From assembly GCF_900456975.1 (NCBI RefSeq), contig NZ_UGYM01000002.1:3410001-3474000 (forward strand): DNA of 64,000 nt, in the 5' to 3' direction. Shown piece by piece: positions 57,774 to 64,000 of this stretch (position 1 is its first letter; each line of letters starts with the position of its first letter). The stretch is from Shewanella baltica. Its GTDB lineage: Bacteria; Pseudomonadota; Gammaproteobacteria; Enterobacterales; Shewanellaceae. Made by a program: the position numbers and the translations under genes. The notes beneath the pieces are model-generated. The model worked only from the letters and a program-made list of their open reading frames with translations. It was not told the DNA's origin and did no database searches.

Positions 57774-59297
57774 CTATATGGATTGCAATCCGTAGAGACG
57801 GATTTTATCAAGTAGTTCTCTATGTTCTGGCAACTCACTTATCATTTTACTTTTTAACAACTTCATCTTAGCCAAATGTTGAACAACGCGTTTATCAACT
57901 TCCGCATTGCTATAAGTTGGGCGAGTAAAATACTTCATACCATAAAGTACATATAAATAATTTTCTCTGTTGAACACTTCAAACTTTGAAGGAAAATCCT
58001 CTGCGATTGGAATAAAATTTCGCCACATTTTAAGACGTTGTTTTAAGCCCTCAGGGATTGTTTTATCAGAACGATTATCGCGCCAGAAAGCTGAGTCAGA
58101 TCTGTCAGATAAGCAATAGTGCAACTTAGCAAATTCGACGACTCTCTCCCACGCTTGAGAAACTATTTCATTAAAACGCTTAGCAAGATAATCAATATCA
58201 TCTTTATCAGAAGGAAATCGTTCTGCAAGAAATCGCGCAGAAAAGTCCGTGAGTAAAATAGATGTTGCTTCTATCGGTTCTAAAAAACCTTGCGCTAAAC
58301 CTAATGCGACGCAATTTTTTACCCAAAACTGTTGACGATAGCCAACTTTCATTGGGATTTTTCGAGGTGTAAGCTCTGCAAGTTTACCACCTAAGTACTG
58401 GTCAAATTTATCTTCAGCTTCAGCATTACTCATATGATCATTTGAGTAGACGAATCCAGTTCCGCGCCTTTGTGTAAGGGCGATATCCCAAATCCATCCC
58501 GCCTTATGGGCAGTTGCAATAGTAAATGGAGGAATTTTTTCGAAATCCTGTGTGGGCACTTGAGTAACTAACGCTGTATTAACGAAGAGTTGTTGTGACT
58601 TATCGATAAATGGTACATCAAACCTTTTTGCTAACAAAATAGATTCGAAACCACTGCAATCAATGTAAAAGTCAAAAATTAGCTCGCCTTTGTCAGTCAA
58701 CAGTGAGCGAATTGAACCATCTATACCAAATGAAACATCATTCACAGTTGCGTGAACATGTTCAACGTTAAAGCGTTCAGTCGCATTCTTAGCTAATAGC
58801 ATGGCAAACTTAGCGGCATTAAGGTGGTAAGCATAACCCGTAACTCCACTATACTCCGGAGTTGTTATGAATTTTGGAGCCTTATTTTCTTCACAAACGG
58901 CATGTTGTGACGAGACTAAATCTGCAAAGTGCTCCCTAGGATTAATTAACCAATATGGTGTTAAATCCTCACCAAATGGACTCGGCATATCAAAAAGGTG
59001 ATGATAAAAATTATTGTTACCGTGTTTAGTTCTATCTAACCAATTTACAAATTTTATTGACTGTTTAAAAGTTACATCACAAGAATTTATAAATTCTGAT
59101 TCACTTATTCCAAAACTAGATAATGATTTACGAATCGAGGGGACAGTCCCCTCACCTACACCAATAATAGGAATACCAGGTGATTCTATGAGCGTAATAG
59201 ATAACTCTGGATTATCCTTTAAAAATCGACCTATATGATTAGCGGCTAACCAACCAGATGTCCCACCACCAACAATCGCTATCGTTTTTATTGTCAT
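57774..59297 (-). CDS. Flavin-dependent tryptophan halogenase-like protein (third in window)
   Basis: 507-residue flavin-dependent halogenase-like enzyme. VGGGTSGW (9-16) binds FAD, GVGEGTVPS follows at 46-54, K78 in VTFKQSIKF is the catalytic Lys, and EPIEAT holds the catalytic Glu. The tryptophan motif reads GWIWDIALT, the same variant as in the halogenase at 5819, which is also paired with a SapC gene. AT-rich like its SapC neighbour. It lies downstream of the second TonB receptor, but an IS200-like insertion and a terminator separate them. Confidence 0.87.
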   Translation of the reverse strand: MTIKTIAIVGGGTSGWLAANHIGRFLKDNPELSITLIESPGIPIIGVGEGTVPSIRKSLSSFGISESEFINSCDVTFKQSIKFVNWLDRTKHGNNNFYHHLFDMPSPFGEDLTPYWLINPREHFADLVSSQHAVCEENKAPKFITTPEYSGVTGYAYHLNAAKFAMLLAKNATERFNVEHVHATVNDVSFGIDGSIRSLLTDKGELIFDFYIDCSGFESILLAKRFDVPFIDKSQQLFVNTALVTQVPTQDFEKIPPFTIATAHKAGWIWDIALTQRRGTGFVYSNDHMSNAEAEDKFDQYLGGKLAELTPRKIPMKVGYRQQFWVKNCVALGLAQGFLEPIEATSILLTDFSARFLAERFPSDKDDIDYLAKRFNEIVSQAWERVVEFAKLHYCLSDRSDSAFWRDNRSDKTIPEGLKQRLKMWRNFIPIAEDFPSKFEVFNRENYLYVLYGMKYFTRPTYSNAEVDKRVVQHLAKMKLLKSKMISELPEHRELLDKIRLYGLQSI

Positions 59298-59399
59298 AGC
59301 ATGATTCCAAAATTAAGCATGAATATATAAATTGATATCTTACATCACGAAAATTAACACACTTAATTTAATATTTTATAGAAAATAGTAAAGAATCCG

Positions 59400-59985
59400 C
59401 CTTCTTAGAAAGCGGCTTTGACTTGCCCCTGGAAGGGGCTATTCCAAGAACCTACATCATCAGCAACGACAATTGAGCCTCATGTTCCTGATCTTGTTTA
59501 TCTTGATGGCGCACATATCGTCTAATGATTTCTTCATTAACCCCTACTGTATCTACAAAATAACCTCTGGCCCATAGCTTTTTACGTACATGAGGGAATT
59601 TATTGAATAGCCTTATCGCACTTCTTCCTTTCAATACTCCCATCAGCGTTGATACTGACAGCTTCGGCGGGATTATGACTACCAAGTGAACGTGGTCTAT
59701 CTGAACGTTTAATTCTAAAACCTCACAACCCTTCATATTGCAAAGGATATAAATTGACCTATATAACTCCTTACCAAGGTTTCCTTTTAAAATTTTAAAA
59801 CGGTACTTCGGAGTCCAAACAATATGATATTTGCAACGCCAATAAACATGTGATGAACTTCTATAATCGCCCATGCTTTTCGTTTCCTCTTACTTGTGGT
59901 GAATAAGAAGTCTCTTTTAGCATGGGCGTAATTCAGGCTATAGCCTCAAGGAACAATCACCACCGCCAGAGGCGGTGGTTTTGGG
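59400..59985 (-). mobile_element. IS200/IS605-type insertion (ends approximate)
   Basis: One TnpA gene flanked by two hairpins, as expected for this family. The right-end hairpin is GCCCCT / AGGGGC (59425-59439). The left-end hairpin is ACCACCGCC / GGCGGTGGT (59959-59979). There is no accessory TnpB. The exact cleavage sites cannot be fixed without comparison to an empty site. Confidence 0.7.
59452..59874 (-). CDS. tnpA: IS200/IS605-family transposase TnpA
   Basis: 140-residue Y1 HUH single-strand transposase, normal length. HVHLVV is the HUH motif (near residue 62), and the catalytic Tyr lies in RRYVRHQ, C-terminal (about residue 118). WRCKYHIVWTPKYR is the usual N-terminal signature. It appears intact. 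It sits between the second TonB receptor and its halogenase. Confidence 0.9.
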   Translation of the reverse strand: MGDYRSSSHVYWRCKYHIVWTPKYRFKILKGNLGKELYRSIYILCNMKGCEVLELNVQIDHVHLVVIIPPKLSVSTLMGVLKGRSAIRLFNKFPHVRKKLWARGYFVDTVGVNEEIIRRYVRHQDKQDQEHEAQLSLLMM

Positions 59986-59990
59986 ATGAC

Positions 59991-60017
59991 AATAAAAAGC
60001 CTAGCAAATGCTAGGCT
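59991..60017 (-). terminator. Terminator after second TonB receptor
   Basis: Perfect 8-bp stem AGCCTAGC / GCTAGGCT with loop AAAT, and TTTTTATT after it on the minus strand. It lies 23 bp past the receptor stop, mirroring the terminator after the first receptor. Confidence 0.88.
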
Positions 60018-60039
60018 CTTATCAATCACAACATCTACA

Positions 60040-62664
60040 TTAGAAGCGTAATGCTACACCCAGTTTATAACGGGCTTCACCATCGAAGCTCCATACTGGA
60101 TAGTTATCTTTAAATTCACTGATAACACCTTCAGCATCTACAGGTGATACACCTTTTTGTACGCTATCTTCTTCAAGCAAGTTAACCACTTCAAAAGTTA
60201 ACGACAGATAATCTGTTAGATTATAACTAGCACTTAAATCTAAGGTACCATACGCTTGATGTTCACGGTTACCATAGAACCCTGGTAATTCACGCATCAT
60301 GTATTCAGAACGCCAGTTATAAGCTACGCGAGCAGAAAAATCATCCATTTCGTAGTAACCAACTAAGTTTACAGTATGTTTGGATGAGTCAGAGAATACT
60401 CCAACACGATCTGCATAATTTTCAGCTGGTGATGAAGCGTCTGCAAATGTGTAGTTAACTGAGTAACCTAAACCACTATCGAATGAATCTTGTAACTGAA
60501 GCTCGATACCGTCAATTGAACCACCGTTAGCGTTATAATTCTCACTCACAGTCCAACAATCGTAAATACCTGCACCACATGTACTACCGCCGGCAGCAAT
60601 TAAGTTAGGATCTTCAATACCGATTTGTTGATTCAGTTTTTCTCTTGTAGAGATGAATGAACTCACATCTTTAATAAAATATGTTGCAGCAAATAAACCT
60701 TCACCACTGAAGTACCACTCCAAGCTTACATCCGCTTGTGAAGCTTTAAAAGGCTGTAAATTCACGCTACCTGTGACTTTCTTCTCATTGCCAGGAGTAC
60801 CGTCATTGAAACCTGGTAACTTAGACGTAGCGAATAAATCAGCATAATTTGGACGTGAAATAACTTGAGCGGCAGAGGCTCTTAAAATTAAATCACTGGC
60901 AAGGTCAAATGCAATATTCACGCTTGGTAACACATCGTTATAACTGGCTTTATCAGTACTTAAGCCATCTGCGTAAGTACCTGTTTTACTAAATGCATAA
61001 TAATCAGACTCAACATCAGTAGAAACATATCTTAAGCCAAAGTTACCGCGCACACCTTCACCAGCAAATGTAGCCATAGTATAGAGTGCTAAGTTCTTTT
61101 CTTGCAGAGTGCCATATCCAGACTTATCAAGAGTAAAACCATCAATAGCTGCATAAGCATCATTAATCATGTTATCAAAAATTGGTTTTGGTAACGTGAA
61201 GCCAGCACCTGATGACATAGTGCCAGAATAATAAGCCGAAGCATCTTTTGCCACTATATTGGATGATTGGGCAGCTTCTGTCGTCTGTGTAACATCATGA
61301 TCAGCATAGCTAATCCCTGACTTAAATGATGTGATAGCGCCTAGTTCAACAGGAATGGTAATGTCAAATGTCGCAAATGACTCTTCATCTGTATTAGGTT
61401 GTTTTTTGAGCGCCCAACCCGCTGTTTCTAATTGCCCATTGAAATCTGAAGCATCAAATGAGTTATTAGCAATGTTGATTCCAATTACATCACCAGTAGC
61501 ATCATAAGTACCCGCGAAATCTTCAGGCTTACCAATAGACTGACCATAGTTTGAAGTTATATCGGTACCGCCTTCAGCTTTAGTTTTACCGATACGCCCT
61601 TCTAATTTATAAGCATCTGCTTGATATGCAAAATCTAAATCAATAGTGTCAGATGACATGCTAGCTTTACGTGCCCAAGTTTGAGCCCAAGCAAAACCGC
61701 CTTTACCTGTGTGTTCAACTAATGTACAAACACCTGCAGCATTTTTCTTAAGGCAAGTATTTTCACCTTGTTGAGTAGGGAATAAGAAAATTGAAGTGTT
61801 AGCATTGTTTGCATCAAGTTGAAGGCTCATCAAATTCAAACCAAACTCAAGATTGTCAGTTGGTCTGTATTGGAATGCAGCATTTACAGCTGTTCGTTCA
61901 CGATCTTGCTGGAATGTGGTCGGAACGATCTCTCCCCAACCAAGCAAAGACTCAATACCATTACGTTGATATTGAGTTTTATCCAAAGAACCTGCAACTA
62001 AGAAACCAAATTTTTCATCTTCCGTTTTCCAGCTATAAAGTCCTGAGGTTTGCGGGTCTATCTCTTCAGATACAGTGCCATAGTCCCCCTTAGCACTTAA
62101 GAATACTGAATTAGCATCTAAGTCTAATGGTTTGCGTGTTTTAACAATTACAGTACCGCCAATACCACCTTCAGCAATATCTGCTTGAGATGATTTAAAT
62201 ACTTGAATACCACCAACCATTTCTGGTGGTAATAAGCTGTAATTGAAACTACGGTCAATTGCTTGTTGGTCGAACCAACCCGTTGAAGCCACAGAATGAC
62301 CATTTAGCAGAGTACTGGTTAATTGGCTAGAAGCACCACGGATCGATACTTGCTGACCTTGACCAAACTGACGGTTTACTGCGACACCAGGAATACGACC
62401 TAATGACTCACCCACGTCTCCATCAGGAAACTTACCAATATCTTCAGCAGTAACAGCATCTACTACAGCATCAGAAAAACGTTTATCGTTAACTGATGCC
62501 TTCATTGATGCTCTCATACCGCGAACTTCAATTTTTTCAATATTTTCTGGTGCTGCGGTGGTTGCCGCGGCATCTGCAGCGACAGCGCTGATGGATACAG
62601 CACTGCCGAGTAGGATAGCAATATTTGTTGCTAGTACAGTTTTCTTAAAGATTGATGGTCGCAT
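60040..62664 (-). CDS. TonB-dependent receptor in NagR regulon (probable chitooligosaccharide receptor)
   Basis: 874 residues from the chosen start. The signal peptide ends near SISAVAADA. The plug has VRGMRASM, EDIGKFPDGDVGESLGRIPG and QVSIRGASSQ, the TonB-Xanth-Caul form. The barrel ends YKLGVALRF with terminal Phe. The frame extends 96 bases further upstream, but the ATG at 62664 has GGAAGGG before it, and a NagR-type operator (62722-62739) lies within the longer version. Probably imports chitooligosaccharides, known for the homologous receptor in Shewanella nag loci. Confidence 0.92.
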   Translation of the reverse strand: MRPSIFKKTVLATNIAILLGSAVSISAVAADAAATTAAPENIEKIEVRGMRASMKASVNDKRFSDAVVDAVTAEDIGKFPDGDVGESLGRIPGVAVNRQFGQGQQVSIRGASSQLTSTLLNGHSVASTGWFDQQAIDRSFNYSLLPPEMVGGIQVFKSSQADIAEGGIGGTVIVKTRKPLDLDANSVFLSAKGDYGTVSEEIDPQTSGLYSWKTEDEKFGFLVAGSLDKTQYQRNGIESLLGWGEIVPTTFQQDRERTAVNAAFQYRPTDNLEFGLNLMSLQLDANNANTSIFLFPTQQGENTCLKKNAAGVCTLVEHTGKGGFAWAQTWARKASMSSDTIDLDFAYQADAYKLEGRIGKTKAEGGTDITSNYGQSIGKPEDFAGTYDATGDVIGINIANNSFDASDFNGQLETAGWALKKQPNTDEESFATFDITIPVELGAITSFKSGISYADHDVTQTTEAAQSSNIVAKDASAYYSGTMSSGAGFTLPKPIFDNMINDAYAAIDGFTLDKSGYGTLQEKNLALYTMATFAGEGVRGNFGLRYVSTDVESDYYAFSKTGTYADGLSTDKASYNDVLPSVNIAFDLASDLILRASAAQVISRPNYADLFATSKLPGFNDGTPGNEKKVTGSVNLQPFKASQADVSLEWYFSGEGLFAATYFIKDVSSFISTREKLNQQIGIEDPNLIAAGGSTCGAGIYDCWTVSENYNANGGSIDGIELQLQDSFDSGLGYSVNYTFADASSPAENYADRVGVFSDSSKHTVNLVGYYEMDDFSARVAYNWRSEYMMRELPGFYGNREHQAYGTLDLSASYNLTDYLSLTFEVVNLLEEDSVQKGVSPVDAEGVISEFKDNYPVWSFDGEARYKLGVALRF

Positions 62665-63092
62665 CTCGTTTCCCTTCCATAACTTTATTATCGTTTTAGT
62701 ATTCATAACCATTCCCTGCGGAATGACAACGCTGTCATGTCTAGTGCAAACATTACACAATAATTAACAGCCTTGCCACAACAAAATAACGATGGATGCA
62801 AAAAAATGTCATAAAGCAGAATTTTGAATCAGTAATTTTATTAAAAATCATTATAAAACATGAGCTTTAATATTATGACGTAAATTTACAACTCCAAGCA
62901 TAATTGTAACAACGATAAATTAACGCCAATTTGTAACAATTCAGGATTGCTAAGCACATCAAAAGCTCGCACTATAAGACGCATAAGTAAGAAAATACTG
63001 ATAAAAATGTAAGCTTGTAAATTGCTGGTAAAGAATTTACGTTCATAGAACAGTTAACCCTTCGCGACCTTAGACAAAGAGTTTTTACATCA
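62665..63092. other. Divergent promoter region, TonB receptor and nagR
   Basis: About 430 bp, AT-rich. It holds one NagR-type site near the receptor side. The nagR side shows no such site, so autoregulation is not evident from the sequence. Confidence 0.5.
62722..62739. promoter_or_regulatory. NagR-type operator before TonB receptor
   Basis: AATGACAACGCTGTCATG, inverted repeat with central CG, 57 bp upstream of the receptor start. Confidence 0.8.
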
Positions 63093-64000
63093 ATGAAAGT
63101 CACTATCAACGACGTAGCTAAATATGCTGGAGTGTCTATCAAGACAGTATCCCGTGTCACCAATAACGAACCTTCAGTAAAGCAGGCCACAGTTGACAAA
63201 GTGAACGAGGCGATAAAAGCGCTTAACTACCAACCGAATTTAGCGGCGAGAAACCTCGCGGGTACTAAATCCTATGCTATTGGTTTTATTTACGATAATC
63301 CAAACGCTTACTACATTATTGATATGCAAAATGGGATCTTGGCAGCCTGTAAAGACAAGGGCTATGAACTTGTCATCCATCCTTGCAATGCCAAATCAGA
63401 GACCATTTGTGATGAGCTTACTGCACTAGTCAAATATTCTAGGCTAGCGGGATTAGTACTGACGCCTCCCTTGTCAGAAGATCCGAAAGTACTCAAAGCG
63501 CTTACTGAGATTGATGCTAACTATGTGCGCATTATTGCAGGTGAAAAGGACAACGATCAGAATGGATTGACTATTTTAGTCAACGATAAATTTGGTGCAG
63601 TTGAAATCACCCAGCATCTGATTGACTTAGGCCACAAGCATATTGCGTTTTTAAGTGGGGATTTACACCATGAATCCACTAAAGAACGGTTACTTGGTTT
63701 TAAACAAGCATTAACAATAAATGGCCTGAAACTGAATGAAAACTACATAATTGAAGGGAAGTACTCATTTGAGTCTGGTGTTGACGGTGCGAATAAGCTT
63801 ATTAAACTAAAACATCGTCCGACTGCGATTGTGGCTTGTAATGATGAAATTGCCGCTGGAGCACTTTTTGCTGCTCGTTTAGCGGGTTTAGATATCCCAG
63901 TAGACTTATCGATTGTCGGTTTCGAAGATAGCCCATTCTCACGTCAAACCTGGCCTAAACTCACCACAGTACATCAGCCAAACGCAGAAATAGCGCAAGT
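63093..64000 (+). CDS. nagR: LacI-family regulator, probable NagR (3' end outside window)
   Basis: The first 302 residues are present and the frame is still open at the window end. The helix-turn-helix is typical (VTINDVAKYAGVSIKTVSRV, residues 3-22), then YQPNLAARNLAG, and an effector domain with IAFLSGDLH, IVACNDEIAAGA and LSIVGFEDSPFS. Divergent from a TonB receptor with a matching operator, it is the likely repressor of all five GACAxCGxTGTC sites in the window. Confidence 0.85.
   Translation, partial: MKVTINDVAKYAGVSIKTVSRVTNNEPSVKQATVDKVNEAIKALNYQPNLAARNLAGTKSYAIGFIYDNPNAYYIIDMQNGILAACKDKGYELVIHPCNAKSETICDELTALVKYSRLAGLVLTPPLSEDPKVLKALTEIDANYVRIIAGEKDNDQNGLTILVNDKFGAVEITQHLIDLGHKHIAFLSGDLHHESTKERLLGFKQALTINGLKLNENYIIEGKYSFESGVDGANKLIKLKHRPTAIVACNDEIAAGALFAARLAGLDIPVDLSIVGFEDSPFSRQTWPKLTTVHQPNAEIAQ

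Overview
The window is chromosomal DNA from a marine gammaproteobacterium, almost certainly a Shewanella. The N-acetylglucosamine cluster order (nagP-nagX-nagA-nagB-II-nagK-hexosaminidase, with a TonB receptor and a LacI-type NagR), a PepTSo2-like peptide transporter and a Pot/Puu/Gab polyamine region all fit that genus. There are about 45 protein genes, no rRNA or tRNA, and no CRISPR array.

Layout. 1-13.4 kb: the end of a sugar-locus (GPH-type sugar symporter, LacI regulator), then a TonB-dependent receptor behind a perfect LacI-type palindrome. Next comes a tight five-gene operon: flavin-dependent halogenase, SapC-like protein, JmjC/cupin-8 protein, second halogenase, DUF6445-like oxygenase. 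A POT peptide transporter follows. 13.4-15.3 kb: a MITE-like repeat and a luciferase-like monooxygenase. 15.3-29.3 kb: putrescine import and catabolism (potFGHI, puuA, puuD, two puuB paralogues, gabD, gabT, and puuR). PuuR-like operators precede several of these units, but puuR itself carries a one-base frameshift at an A-AAA-AAG heptamer. 29.3-37.6 kb: an accessory block with an IS91-type element plus tyrosine recombinase, DUF2937, a sulfurtransferase, a short RlpA-type lipoprotein, an intact IS5-family element, two unknown small proteins and several repeats. 37.6-43.7 kb: puuC, divergent from a beta-alanine/omega-amino-acid catabolic pair (omega-aminotransferase, methylmalonate-semialdehyde dehydrogenase); the shared intergenic region holds another PuuR-like site. 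A cupin protein and a TorF-type porin follow. 43.7-64 kb: the chitin/GlcNAc regulon, with five near-identical NagR-type palindromes. It covers nagP, nagK-B-A-X, a sensory operon (binding protein, MCP, GH20 hexosaminidase), a TauE/SafE-type permease, a second TonB receptor followed by a second SapC/halogenase pair (split by an IS200-like insertion), and nagR, cut by the window end.

The most striking theme is that the combination TonB receptor (with its own terminator) followed by halogenase and SapC-like protein occurs twice, under two different LacI-type sugar regulators. In the first copy it also carries two putative Fe(II)-dependent oxygenases. All three halogenases keep the catalytic Lys and Glu. 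What this module modifies cannot be read from the sequence, and it is the best candidate here for an undescribed system.
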